Shown here: positions 38,027-48,125 of the stretch, one piece after another
Layout: every line of letters begins with the position of its first letter
Numbering within the stretch: position 1 is the stretch's first letter
Made by a program: the position numbers and the translations under genes
Notes under the pieces: generated by a model
Seen by the model: only the letters and a program-made list of their open reading frames with translations
What the model was told of the DNA's origin: nothing
Databases searched by the model: none
NCBI GenBank assembly: GCA_034769895.1
Contig: CM068367.1
Coordinates: 85,923,654 to 85,987,653, forward strand
Source: Magicicada septendecula
Lineage: Eukaryota; Arthropoda; Insecta; Hemiptera; Cicadidae
DNA length: 64,000 bases
Reading direction: 5' to 3'

Positions 38027-38173
38027 TGTCTGGTGATGCTGTGGCGGCGGTCCTGTGCTGGCCTGCGCGCCAGAGCAGGAGCGTCAAGTGCCTGTCTGGC
38101 CTTGCGGTGTTGGGATCTAGAAAGAGAAGTCCAGTAAGGTCATTCAGGTGCGGTCACAGTCACGGGACCAGGG
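38027..38173 (+). promoter_or_regulatory. Exon-like cassette of element B (147 bp)
   Basis: Bounded by an acceptor GTTTCAG (ending 38026) and a donor GGGGTAAGTT (GT at 38174-38175). 147 bp is 49 codons and one frame is open throughout (GDAVAAVLCWPARQSRSVKC, then LAVLGSRKRSPVRS). Element F has a cassette of the same length, same splice sites and similar translation. It may be a small coding exon of a spliced element transcript, or an RNA element. Confidence 0.6.
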
Positions 38174-38256
38174 GTAAGTTAACCACAATTTTGAATAAAA
38201 CATAGAGAGGGTTGTGGCGACATATCTTGGCTGATCACTTTAGAAAGTATGAGTGT

Positions 38257-38308
38257 CAATGAGAGATTTTATGCTTCGGCATAAAACCTCTCATTGGGGG
38301 GGGGGTAT
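38257..38308 (+). promoter_or_regulatory. UUCG hairpin and polypurine tract of element B
   Basis: CAATGAGAGATTTTATGC, loop TTCG, GCATAAAACCTCTCATTG (38257-38296): an 18-bp stem with one mismatch. It runs straight into a G-rich polypurine tract (GGGGGGGGGG TAT) and the 3' LTR at 38309. Confidence 0.85.
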
Positions 38309-38930
38309 TGTAATGGGTCTACATTTACATAAATATTATTTTCAAATTTTATGAATTCTATAACATGTGCAGATGAGGCCCCTTAAAGTGACGCGATTGC
38401 CAGTAAAGTTTTCATGACCGTATATGGTTATGCAGCAAATCTCGAGTTTATTTGTAGTCAGTGACTAACAACGAAGGAATGTTGTCGAAAATCAGTTCGC
38501 GTCAAGTTAAAAAGGTGATACTAAGCTCAGCGAAACTTTTCAATACTGAGGACGAGACGTATGTCGGGGAGCGGAGTGAACCAGTTTAGAGACGAGACAA
38601 ACGGAAATTTTTAACACTGAAAGTCAGTCGACCACCATCTTTTGCACTGTGCAGCAGCAATCGCGGGCGCCCGCATAAACAGCATAAAACGCAAATCAAA
38701 AAATATGAAATTTTAAATAGTATTGGAATTAAAAAAAATATAAATAATGTATTAATCAGTGATCAATAAAACTAAATTGACAGTTTGGCCTTAAGATATA
38801 AAAGTGAAAACAACGAAACAGTGCACTGCCCGAGGAGACGTCCCATGTGGCGGATTTCTACGCATCATAATCAAGGGAAGTAATAATTAAATACTGGCAT
38901 TTTGTTAAACTGAGCTCAATAAAAAGAAAT

Positions 38931-40024
38931 TGTAACTTTAAATTACCTTTTTAATATATAATTATATTTATCGTGACTTACCTTTTGTAACTTACACTAT
39001 TTACATTGTGTACAGCACGTGTTGCCAACATAACTTTTTCTTTCTAGGGTCCAGGGTCGTATTAAGCGAACATAGCAAAAACAGTTTGGGCGTTTGAAAT
39101 AATGAGTCAAACATTTGGTTTGAACAAACTTGTGGTTTAATATCCTGAATTTCAATTATTAAAATTTACAAAACAAAATGGAGTCGTAATCACCCAAAAA
39201 CAAAATGGCGGCTATGTGTTTCCGCCGTTTAACTATACATCAATCTCAATTATTAATAACTTTATCTCCTGTATTTAATTTATAAACAAGAGCATTTCTA
39301 CTAAACTGCAGTTATCATCGATTTGACGTATTACGTTTCTAATTATATTATAACACAAACCAATGCCTCATGGCTTTGCTTGTAGATGCCGGCACTCATT
39401 CGCACGCACACACTCTCTCTTTCTCCCCATACATTAATTTACTGGTACATTTTGATTTGGAATTCTGAGCTCAATTGAATAAAGATATGGATTTAAATTT
39501 GGACTTTCCTGAATTTGAAGTCGTGCAGTTCCTCGTCAGACGATCTCCATTTGTAAGGAGGTGTTCGCCGAACTTTACTGTTTAATGTATGTTCTTTTTA
39601 CTGAACTGAAGTTACTTTACATTTTTATTCTACCTGTTCACTGATTATACTGGTTACATTTTGATACTTTTAAAGCACTTTTGCTGGCAATAATTTGCCA
39701 GCGAATTTTATAACGTGCTCCTGCACTGCTAGTAGTTTGTCGACTGGGGCGGACATATTAGTGTAAATTCGTCAGGTGGAAGGGATTAATCGTCATCAAC
39801 CTATTGTTCACAGCTGATGACGGCATTGTTTTACATCACAGTTGTTACGTCTGTCGTATTTATTATGACGTTTCAGCATTGTCCGTTTGTCGTTTCGTCT
39901 GAATATCTGCCGTATGTCACGTACACCAGTGACCTTGGCGTTGAGTCGTTCTGGCAAACTGCGTAGCATGATATATTTGGGAAATTCTAACCTTGTGTCG
40001 TTTAATACATTAAATCACAATAAA
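38931..40024 (-). repeat. 3' LTR of element F, start deleted
   Basis: 1094 bp matching 47290-48125 plus 52088-52355. The part corresponding to 52356-52407, plus the polypurine tract and any hairpin, is missing, so a deletion joins the LTR directly to internal sequence at about 40024. It also gives the empty site for the Sola-like insertion (GGGGCGGACATATTAGTG near 39750). Confidence 0.9.
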
Positions 40025-40078
40025 TATGTCGGCACAACCCCCTGTACTGTTTATATAAAAGAAATACAAATCACTTAC

Positions 40079-40225
40079 CCTTGGTCCAATGATGGTGACA
40101 GTACCTGCCTGACCTTACTGGACTTCTCTTGCGAGATCCCAACACCGCAAGGCCATCCAGGCACTTGACGTTCCTGCTCTGACGCGCTGTCCAGCTCAGG
40201 ACCGCCGTCACAGCATCACTAAACT
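40079..40225 (-). promoter_or_regulatory. Exon-like cassette of element F (147 bp)
   Basis: On the minus strand the acceptor CGATGTTTCAG precedes 40225 and the donor GGTAAGTGA follows 40079. The open frame reads FSDAVTAVLSWTARQSRNVK then LAVLGSRKRSPVRSGRYCHH, close to element B's cassette in both length and translation. Confidence 0.6.
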
Positions 40226-42005
40226 CTGAAACATCGAATACAAAAAATTAAATAGTGGCCTTGTATAATCCCATATCCACAACTGATCTGTCTCCCCTTA
40301 GCTGCATTGGTTTATGTTAGGAGGCATTGGTTTTCTTAATTCCTAATTTTTCAAATACCAGACAAACAAGATTTACGACAGAATGTCTCTTTCTCTTTTT
40401 TACATTCCTACATTTACCACAATCTTGACGCCAGTCAATAATATTTCAACTCTTTTCACCACATGAAAATATACTCTTATACTAAGATAACAACACGTAA
40501 AATAATTCCTTAGGTTTCCTAAAACCAACAACAATTATCTATATCTCTATCATCTAGAATTCAAAACACAACATTATTATGGCAAACAATCTAACTATTT
40601 AAACTTCATTCATCAGTTTTCCTGATTTTAATACTTCTTTAAAGCAGAATCATAATTATTTTTTATGCTTGACACCATTATCAATATCATATACTTGATA
40701 CTTAATATTTATTTAACGTTACTACCCCTGTAGCAACCTCCTAGCCACACACTCTATGACCCCCCCTGGACTGCGGCGTCCAGTTGCTTCCACAAGGACT
40801 GAATTGGTGGAGGAATTTTGGCATCTCCTTGTCCTTGCTTCAGCTTTACATTTTAAAAATTGCCAGATATCATAATATCTGAATGTTACATAATTATACC
40901 CTTAAAACGGGTCTATCACCTGTTTTGCTGTTCCTACTCGAACAAGGTGATAGCCGCTGTTCCATAGTTCCGGGGATTTCCCCTAGGTGGCCCCCCGTTA
41001 ATTTCAACTTTCACCAATTTTCAGGACAACCAACCGTGGTCAGTGTTACAATTGCTGCCCACAGCTGGCTGTTGTCCAAAACCACGATTAGTGCTGGTAA
41101 GACAGTAATCGCCCGAAAATGTGGGGAAATCATCTTCATTAGCATGTTCACACTCTAACATCATTTATACACTGTACGGTTAAGAATCATATATAATATA
41201 AAATTATATCAAAGTTGTACAGTGTACGTACGCCGACTTCGGCCTCCGAAGATGGTAACGTATTTGTGCGTTACTCATCAACCCATAACACTATCTACAG
41301 TGGCACATGCCACCATTGCAATAGCCTACTTATGTCTTTCTACTTTTGCAGTCTCTACATTCCACAATTGATTTACACTTCTAATAACACCAAACAACCC
41401 CGAAAATCACCCCTTAGCTTGTATAATAACAAGTTCTTCTATTTTATTCAAAAATTTTCACATAGACACTTTTGCAAGTCCAAGCTTTCACTTTTCATTA
41501 ACATCTTCTTTATGACAAAATAATAAGTACAACAATGGGTCATCTTACAAGTCTACATTACAATAAAATACCTTTCTGTTGTTTTCTGAGGGAAAACAAT
41601 TCCTTGAAAAGTTAAGTATTTAAGTTACACCATTTTGGTTGTTTCATTTCACAATTTCTAAAACAAAATTACGGTAGTTCGTGGAAAAATACTACCATTT
41701 TTTTTTAGTGAATCTACCTTACCTTTCCACGAAACTATAGGTCCCCCACCCCGTTCTTGTAAGCAAAGAATTTCTACTGACACCTTTTTGTGTTTTTGTG
41801 GAGTAAGACCATCGTTGCTTTCACCCCGTTGCTGAGGCTACCGCCAACCATGGTCCGCCTCTAGATTGCCAAAATCCACGATCAGAGGTGGTGAGTCTGT
41901 GATCGCCCGAAAATGGGGGAAGAGTCCCTTCTGGACTTCTGGAAACATAAACATCAAATTAAAATCCATACATACATTAATATAAAATAAACATTATTTA
42001 AACTC
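40226..42005 (-). other. 3' non-coding region of element F
   Basis: About 1.8 kb between integrase and the cassette. No envelope-like or membrane frame in any strand. It contains two copies of the block (C)CCATTTTCGGGCG...GTGG-TTTTGG (about 41870-41920 and 41030-41130) and, at about 40745-40850, the CAGTCCTTGTG...GTCCAGGGGGGG block; element B shares both. Confidence 0.7.
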
Positions 42006-42221
42006 CTATGATGACCAATACAACTTCAAATTTGTAGCATTGTGTGTTCCTACTATCTCCCTTGTCTCCCTATTCTGCAATACATATGAATTTTTCATCT
42101 TAACTTCTATTACTTCATAAGGTCCTTCATAGAGTAAGAAGAATTTCTTGATCTCCTTGTCCTGAGCACTTGACAAGTCATGTCTCCTCACTAATACGAA
42201 CTGTCGTACTTCGTACTTCAT
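42006..42221 (-). CDS. pol: Gypsy integrase C-terminal (GPY/F) region of F
   Basis: 71 residues containing FVLVRRHDLSSAQDKEIKKF, LLYEGPYEVIEVK, NSYVL, ending NLKLYWSS. This is the GPY/F chromatin/DNA-binding module at the end of Ty3/gypsy integrases. It is separated from the core (42337) by frame changes. Confidence 0.85.
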   Translation of the reverse strand: MKYEVRQFVLVRRHDLSSAQDKEIKKFFLLYEGPYEVIEVKMKNSYVLQNRETREIVGTHNATNLKLYWSS

Positions 42222-42336
42222 CCACTTACCTTTTGCGTTGTGTCTACGTTTTCTTCATTCACCCTTGCTTAATAAATTTTCATTAGCCAACCTGATTTTA
42301 ATACCCACATCCGTTTGCTCGCTCTCAGGTGGGTAG

Positions 42337-42777
42337 TCAAATAACTGTTCTAAAATCCTCGGGGGGGGGGGGTGTTCCCTTAATTAATTCGTGAGGTGTA
42401 TATCCTGTGGACTCGTGGGTGGTACTGTTCAGCCAATTCTCTACCCTTCTGACGTATAACGGCCACTCACTGTGTTTGGCGTGACAATAGGCTCTAAAAA
42501 TCCTGCCTATCTCTCTCATGACATGCTCTGCCTGGTTAGACTGGGGATGGTACACAGCCGTATGCTTCGTGATGATTCCTTCCCATCCTAGGGTCTGGCG
42601 CCATTTCTCACTGATGAACTGTGGCCCATGGTCTGATAAAATTACCTTTGGCTTACCCACGTGGATCATGTAGTCCTTTGTCACCTTCTCACTCAATACC
42701 TGACTGGTAGCTCTCTTTACACTATATAATCTCACATACTTAGAAAAAGTGTCTAGCATTACAAAAATATACATCAC
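42337..42777 (-). CDS. pol: Gypsy integrase catalytic core of F
   Basis: 146 residues with the DDE pattern: first Asp in VMLDTFSKYVRLY, second in ILSDHGPQFIS, Glu in HPQSNQAEHVMREIGRI; then WLNSTTHESTGYTPHELIKG. The chain inserts element DNA into the genome. It is interrupted on both sides by shifts; a C/G run at 42361-42371 ends the open frame. Confidence 0.93.
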   Translation of the reverse strand: MMYIFVMLDTFSKYVRLYSVKRATSQVLSEKVTKDYMIHVGKPKVILSDHGPQFISEKWRQTLGWEGIITKHTAVYHPQSNQAEHVMREIGRIFRAYCHAKHSEWPLYVRRVENWLNSTTHESTGYTPHELIKGTPPPPEDFRTVI

Positions 42778-42890
42778 TCACTCTACCCTTCGGCAATGGT
42801 CCAAACAAATCTACCGCAACTAAATCAAATGGCCTTTCTACTTTTACGAAATTCATCTCCTCTTCAACCCTAGTTTACTACCTTCGACTT

Positions 42891-43790
42891 CTAACACAAA
42901 TCACAACCCCTTAACAATTTTCTAACCCGTCTTTCCATATTCTTGAAAATACATGACTCTTTTAAAACACTAACACACTTTTTCGCCCCAAAATGACCAT
43001 ATCTTATATGACAATCCCAAATGATCTTATCTGCTAACCCATCTGGCACAACTAATTTCCAATCACGCTCACCCCCTTCTACTTTCTTAAATAACAACCC
43101 TTTATAAATTTGAAAATGTTGATTATACACTGATTCAGCTACTTCCGTTCCTAAACTACCTATAATCTTACCTGACTTACCATCCGCTCTCTGCATGGTT
43201 CTAATGTCCTTTAGCTCTTCCCCAAAAATTTTATCCCCCTGGCTTATCTGAAAAATCTCAATCTCCTTCAAATCTCTACCAGTTTTATTGTCCAACATGT
43301 CTACCCTAGAAAGAGTGTCAGGTATCTTATTGTCTGTCCCCTTGATGTACTCCCAATCAAAATTATATTCCTGTAAAACAAGTACCCACCTGGTTAGACG
43401 GCTGTGAGCTAGCTTACATGTATTCAAGAAGGATAACGCCTTGTGATCAGTGCGGATCACCGTTCTGTTTCCCAAGATGTAGGTTCTGAACTTCCCGACG
43501 GCGAACACAATGCTTAACAGTTCCTTTTCGGTGGTCGTATAATTTTTCTCAGCCGACAGCAACGATCTACTTGCAAATGGGATGGTCAGGTGTTCCTTCT
43601 CGTCGTTTTCTTGGTAGAGCTCCGCCCCTACTGCTATATTGCTAGCATCCGTCTGTAAGTAAAATGTCTTATTAAAATCGGGATGGCTCATCATTATCAG
43701 GTGGCTAAATTTTCTTTTAATTTCGTTGAAAGCTTCACGTTCTACTTCTCCCCATCTCCACTGCTTATTTTTCTGGAGCACTGCACTCAA
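42891..43790 (-). CDS. pol: Gypsy RNase H and integrase zinc-binding region of F
   Basis: 299 residues. RNase H: Asp in LQTDASNIAVGAELY, Glu in TEKELLSIVFAVGKF, Asp in IRTDHKALSF. Then a linker, and an HHCC zinc-binding part CHIRYGHFGAKKC...LLRGCDLC that belongs to integrase. Joined to reverse transcriptase by a frame change in an (AC)n slip at about 43800-43812. Confidence 0.93.
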   Translation of the reverse strand: MSAVLQKNKQWRWGEVEREAFNEIKRKFSHLIMMSHPDFNKTFYLQTDASNIAVGAELYQENDEKEHLTIPFASRSLLSAEKNYTTTEKELLSIVFAVGKFRTYILGNRTVIRTDHKALSFLNTCKLAHSRLTRWVLVLQEYNFDWEYIKGTDNKIPDTLSRVDMLDNKTGRDLKEIEIFQISQGDKIFGEELKDIRTMQRADGKSGKIIGSLGTEVAESVYNQHFQIYKGLLFKKVEGGERDWKLVVPDGLADKIIWDCHIRYGHFGAKKCVSVLKESCIFKNMERRVRKLLRGCDLC

Positions 43791-44761
43791 TTTTGATGTT
43801 GTGTGTGTGTGTAGTTTTTCTGAAACTTGCGATAAAAATTACATAGTCCTAGGAAACTCTGTAGTTGTTTGATGTTCTTCGGTTCAGGGAAGCGCATAAT
43901 GGAGTCCACCGTGTCTGGATTCGCTGAGATTCCCTCTGGTGTAATGATAAACCCTAAGAAATTTATTTTCGTTTGTAAAAATTTTGATTTGTCCCAATTT
44001 ATGGTAAGTCCTCCTTCCTCTAATTTGGCTAAAACATATCCCAAATGATCTAGGTGTTCCTCAAAAGTTCTAGATGCAATCAATATATCGTCTACATACA
44101 CTGTCAAAAAATCTAAGTCTTTAGGTTTTAGAATTTGGTCCAAACATTTTATAAAGCTGGCTACGCTGGTATTCAATCCAAATGGTAAATGTCGAAACTG
44201 ATAATTTTTACCGTTAAACAAGAATGCTGTATATTTCCTACTTACCTCCGCCAATGGTACTTGCCAATATCCGGCTGTTAAATCAAGTGACGTCATGTAT
44301 CTCACTCCACTAAACTTCTGAAATATCTCATTGATCGACTCTGGTGATTCACGGTCTGGTATTATAATCTGGTTGATCTTCCTCGCATCTAAACATAACC
44401 TAACCCTACCATCCTTTTTTATGACTACAACCAATGGGTTTGAATAATGTGACACTGACCTCTCTATTATACCTCCTTCCATCATCCTGTCCAACTCCTC
44501 TTGCACCGCTCGTCTCTTGGAATAAGGCACGGGATAACTTCGCTGCATGAAAGGTGTGTGTGCCCATATCTGCAATATACATTCGTAACCATTTGCCCTT
44601 CCTGGAACATCGGCAAACACTCCCTTAAACTGCTCAATCACTTGCCACAACGACGCACGTTGATCATCCCTTACCACCTCTCCTCCACTACAAAATTCAT
44701 CCGCCCTTATCTCCCACACTGCTTCATTAATATTACCCATTTCATTTTCAAAACTCTCCAT
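43787..44761 (-). CDS. pol: Gypsy reverse transcriptase of F
   Basis: 324 residues. Order of RT motifs: EGGIIERSVSHYSNPLVVV, KKDGRVRLCLDARKIN, SLDLTAGYWQVPL (first catalytic Asp), FRHLPFGLNTSVASF, VYVDDILIAS (catalytic YVDD, about residue 220), LGFIITPEGI, LQSFLGLCNFYRKF. This is typical of Ty3/gypsy. The frame ends in an (AC)n stretch (YTHTQHQN) where RNase H should follow, showing microsatellite slippage as the breaking mutation. Confidence 0.96.
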   Translation of the reverse strand: MESFENEMGNINEAVWEIRADEFCSGGEVVRDDQRASLWQVIEQFKGVFADVPGRANGYECILQIWAHTPFMQRSYPVPYSKRRAVQEELDRMMEGGIIERSVSHYSNPLVVVIKKDGRVRLCLDARKINQIIIPDRESPESINEIFQKFSGVRYMTSLDLTAGYWQVPLAEVSRKYTAFLFNGKNYQFRHLPFGLNTSVASFIKCLDQILKPKDLDFLTVYVDDILIASRTFEEHLDHLGYVLAKLEEGGLTINWDKSKFLQTKINFLGFIITPEGISANPDTVDSIMRFPEPKNIKQLQSFLGLCNFYRKFQKNYTHTQHQN

Positions 44762-45386
44762 ATACTCCCTCTCTACATGAATTTATTCTAGCATCTGTCT
44801 CACTCTCGCCTACTCGTCTTTGTAGTATTTTCACCCCTGTTATTTTAATTTTATCTAATACTTGTTCAAAATTAACCCTTACAGACCGATCACCCCCGTC
44901 TAACTCTACAACTTTCTCCTTAAAATTTATAACAGCTTCGTTTCTTTGTAGAAAATCATTACCCAATATAAAGTCTAGACTTAGCCCTTTTACCACTAAA
45001 AATGTGTTCTCAAACTCTGCGTCATTTATCAAAAAACTTAAGTGTATTTGTTTTGTTACTCTCTTACTGCGTACTCCTGTAACTCCTACTACTGTAACCC
45101 CTGCTACTGGTAAAATTGGAATATTCTTATTTGTTTCCCTTAACTCTCCCAAAATGTTCTCTGCAATTACGGAAATCTCGCTACCGGTATCTACAAGTGT
45201 TCTATAATTCTTATTGGCTATATTTACCTGTATCTCGGTTAGTCCAGTCCTCACCTCGACCATGGTGTTGTTCTCCTCCTCTAATAGATCTGCAACTCTG
45301 TCCGTTTTAATCACATTACTCTGGAAATCCTCCAACGGTTGGACCTCATGTGCTTCCCTGGACAGTGGTCTGGTCCGTGCTACCAC
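44748..45386 (-). CDS. pol: Gypsy retropepsin region of F
   Basis: 212 residues. The active site LVDTGSEISVI is at about residue 65 and the second conserved site is FILGNDFL. It overlaps the nucleocapsid frame by 41 bp and the RT frame by 14 bp, each in a different frame; the first is the usual gag-pol frameshift arrangement, the second is likely a mutation. Confidence 0.93.
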   Translation of the reverse strand: MVARTRPLSREAHEVQPLEDFQSNVIKTDRVADLLEEENNTMVEVRTGLTEIQVNIANKNYRTLVDTGSEISVIAENILGELRETNKNIPILPVAGVTVVGVTGVRSKRVTKQIHLSFLINDAEFENTFLVVKGLSLDFILGNDFLQRNEAVINFKEKVVELDGGDRSVRVNFEQVLDKIKITGVKILQRRVGESETDARINSCREGVYGEF

Positions 45387-45750
45387 TGTCTGTTCTAGTT
45401 TTCCGTCTGGTGTCTGTTGTTGCTGTTGGTTGGTCCCTGGTGACCCCTTGGCGGTCCCTGGTTACTATGGGCTGTCCCCCTGTGTTTGGTGTTCCTCTAT
45501 TTTGTTGGCCATACTGTCTTGGTTCGTCTCTCCTCCTCTGGTCGTCTCTTGCTAGGCTGCATTTAAAACATCTTTGCCGGTTGGCGTAATTCTCACATCT
45601 ACACCTGGAACATCTCCACTCACCTGAGTTATTGAAACTATTTCTATGTGTATTACCATGCCCGTTATGATTACTACTTCTATGGTGACTATATTCAGAA
45701 TCGTTATTATTATTATTATTATTATTATGTTGTGGGGTTCGCCTACCCAC
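45346..45750 (-). CDS. gag: Gag C-terminal part of F with RanBP2-type zinc finger
   Basis: 134 residues. An Asn run (9-16, encoded by a TTA/TTAT repeat on the plus strand), then SGEWRCSRCRCENYANRQ and RCFKCSLARDDQ: W-x-C-x2-C-x10-C-x2-C with an Asn between the cysteine pairs, which is the RanBP2/ZRANB2 single-stranded RNA-binding finger rather than a retroviral CCHC knuckle. The rest is Arg/Gln/Thr-rich and basic, fitting a nucleocapsid. It follows the capsid-like part by one frame change near 45770. Confidence 0.8.
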   Translation of the reverse strand: MGRRTPQHNNNNNNNNDSEYSHHRSSNHNGHGNTHRNSFNNSGEWRCSRCRCENYANRQRCFKCSLARDDQRRRDEPRQYGQQNRGTPNTGGQPIVTRDRQGVTRDQPTATTDTRRKTRTDSGSTDQTTVQGST

Positions 45751-45760
45751 TTCTCGGTCT

Positions 45761-46198
45761 CTAATACTTTGTAATATGTCTTAAGATTCTCTCTAACTCG
45801 TTCATATCTTCAATTTCTTTTGTCATTAAAGTTATCTGGACTTCTCGCGGTAAATGTTTACTTACATGCCTCACAAAAGATTTAAATGGTATTTGCGGCT
45901 CTATGTATTTGGCCTCATTGTATAACTTAGTGACGTATATCGTTATATTATTATTATGGTGTCCTATAAAATTGCCGGTTCCCATTATACAGCTTCTTAG
46001 GATCTCCTGTTCGTCTTCTGTCCAATATTTCCCTTTAAATGCTCTTTCAAATGCCTCGTAACAATCCCACTCTAACCGATGTGGTTCCGCCCATATAATG
46101 GAACTTCCCTTAAAACATTTAATTATTTTTGTTAGCTGTACCTCCCAACTACTATTACTAAAACGGTTGTACTCTCGGGTTTGATTTATAAATCTCAT
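45761..46198 (-). CDS. gag: Gag capsid-like region of F
   Basis: 145 residues, in the same frame as the coiled-coil part upstream but after in-frame stops. SSWEVQLTKIIKCFKGSSII followed by WAEPH and YEAFERAFKGKYW fits the retrotransposon Gag fold pattern (hydrophobic helix, G-S/A-x-x-W, then W-x-x-F-x-x-x-F). It ends ITKY before a shift into the zinc-finger part. Confidence 0.8.
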   Translation of the reverse strand: MRFINQTREYNRFSNSSWEVQLTKIIKCFKGSSIIWAEPHRLEWDCYEAFERAFKGKYWTEDEQEILRSCIMGTGNFIGHHNNNITIYVTKLYNEAKYIEPQIPFKSFVRHVSKHLPREVQITLMTKEIEDMNELERILRHITKY

Positions 46199-46507
46199 CG
46201 GGTGTATTGCCCTGTTCTCGTAGCTAAAAGTTTCTAGTTCGATCTCATTGTGTAAGTCTCATGTTATTATTACTCTTTCGGTGACCCTGGTAAATTTTTT
46301 GTTAATTTCCCCCCGTAATTCATTTTTCACACGGGTTAAATTATTTTCGATTAAAGTACATTTGTCATATATATCATTACTAGTTTGTATATTGAACGCA
46401 TCTATTTCTCTAAGCTTACTTTGTATGGTACTTATTTTATGGTTGGTACTAGTTGCACGCTCTGAAATGGCTTTATCTATTGTTTCTATATTCTCTGTTA
46501 CATTTGA

Positions 46508-47119
46508 CTAAAATTTTTCTAACTGATTTTGTAAAACATTTGTTTTAATGTCTATTTGTTTGTTTATTTCAAATTTGGTTTTAATCTCTACTTGTTTATC
46601 TACTGCAGCTAAACATTTATTCTCTATCTCTTTATTTTGTGTTTCCATCTGGTTTTGGATTTTCTCAATTACTGTTTCATTTACTTTACTGATTTTGTCG
46701 TCTAAATTGTTTATTTTAGTATCGAATTTCTCACTAACTGCTTCTACTATTTGTTCCTGAATATTTTCGTAACGTGTATTTATTTCATTAATTTGTTTGT
46801 CAAAATTAAAATTTTGTCTTTTAATTTCGTTTTTCACTTCATTAAACTTCTCATCAAATTTGTCAAACTTTTCATTCTGTTCGTTAAATTTCTCATCAAG
46901 TTTATCAAACTTTGCATTTTGTTCATTAAAAAGCAATTTCATCATCTTTATCATATCATTATCTTCAGCCTTTTTAGTCGTGACTGGCATTGAGTGAATT
47001 CCTTCACTCATGATTTGCGATTCAGTCACGCTTATTTGGCTTTCATTTACAGTGTCAGTGAGGCTGACATTCTCGTAATTGTTTGCCATTTTGAGAAAAA
47101 AAAATTTTGTTTCTTTCAA
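46508..47119 (-). CDS. gag: Gag N-terminal coiled coil of F
   Basis: 203 residues; the probable start is here or at the second Met (MANNYENVSLTDTVN). Heptad/14-residue repeats NEQNAKFDKLDEKF and NEQNEKFDKFDEKF, then a long helix to EKF. In-frame stops TAG (46508-46510) and TGA (about 46252) separate it from the capsid part; the frame between them is open and coiled coil. Such an N-terminal coiled coil is also the main content of the first ORFs in B, C and E. Confidence 0.75.
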   Translation of the reverse strand: MKETKFFFLKMANNYENVSLTDTVNESQISVTESQIMSEGIHSMPVTTKKAEDNDMIKMMKLLFNEQNAKFDKLDEKFNEQNEKFDKFDEKFNEVKNEIKRQNFNFDKQINEINTRYENIQEQIVEAVSEKFDTKINNLDDKISKVNETVIEKIQNQMETQNKEIENKCLAAVDKQVEIKTKFEINKQIDIKTNVLQNQLEKF

Positions 47120-47269
47120 ACTGTTACTCTATGTATATCTAACCTAACAACAACATAACCTAACAATCGTAATACAACCTATTATTTACGTGTTATGTTA
47201 TCCATTAATCCAACACCCATTCTGTTTCTGCTTGCTGGCTTATTTATATAAACAAAATTTTATATAACG

Positions 47270-47287
47270 TCACTAGTTCGGGCACCA
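47270..47287 (-). other. Primer binding site of element F
   Basis: On the minus strand TGGTGCCCGAACTAGTGA follows the LTR end by two bases; a diverged tRNA-Lys-type site (TGGCGCCCGAACAGGGAC in B). Confidence 0.7.
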
Positions 47288-48125
47288 TTTGTAACTTTAA
47301 ATTACCTTTTTAATATATAATTATATTTACCATGACTTACCTTTTGTAACTCACACTATTTACATTGTGTACAGCACGTGTTGCCAACATAACTTTTTCT
47401 TTCTAGGGTCCAGGGTCGTATTAAGCGAACACAGCAAAAACAGTTTGGGCGTTTGAAATAATGAGTCAAACATTTGGTTTAAACAAACTTGTGGTTTAAT
47501 ATCCTGAATTTCAATTATTAAAATTTACAAAACAAAATGGAGTCGTAATCACCCAAAAACAAAATGGCGGCTATGTGTTTCCGCCATTTAACTATACATC
47601 AATCTCAATTATTAATAACTTTATCTCCTGTATTTAATTTATAAACAAGAGCATTTCTACTAAACTGCAGTTATCGATGTTACGTATTACGTTTCTAATT
47701 ATATTATAACACAAACCAATGCCTCATGGCTTTGCTTGTAGATGCCGGCACTCATTTGCACGCACACACTCTCTCTTTCTCCCCATACATTAATTTACTG
47801 GTACATTTTGATTTGGCATTCTGAGCTCAATTGAATAAAGATATGGATTTAAATTTGGACTTTCCTGAATTTGAAGTCGTGCAGTTCCTTGTCAGACGAT
47901 CTCCATTTGTAAGCAGGTGTTCGCCGAACTTTACTGTTTCATGTCTGTTCTTTTTACTGCACTGAAGTTACTTTACATTTTTATTCTAGCTGTTCACTGA
48001 TTATACTGGTTACATTTGTAATTACATTTTGATACTTTTAAAGCACTTTTGCTGGCAATAATTTGCCAGCGAATTTTATAACATGCTTCCTGCACTGCTA
48101 GTAGTTTGTCGACTGGGGCGGACAT

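Noticed and set aside
40226..42005. Possible envelope gene downstream of integrase in F
   Set aside because: No long frame with signal peptide or membrane segment in either strand; only non-coding blocks shared with B.
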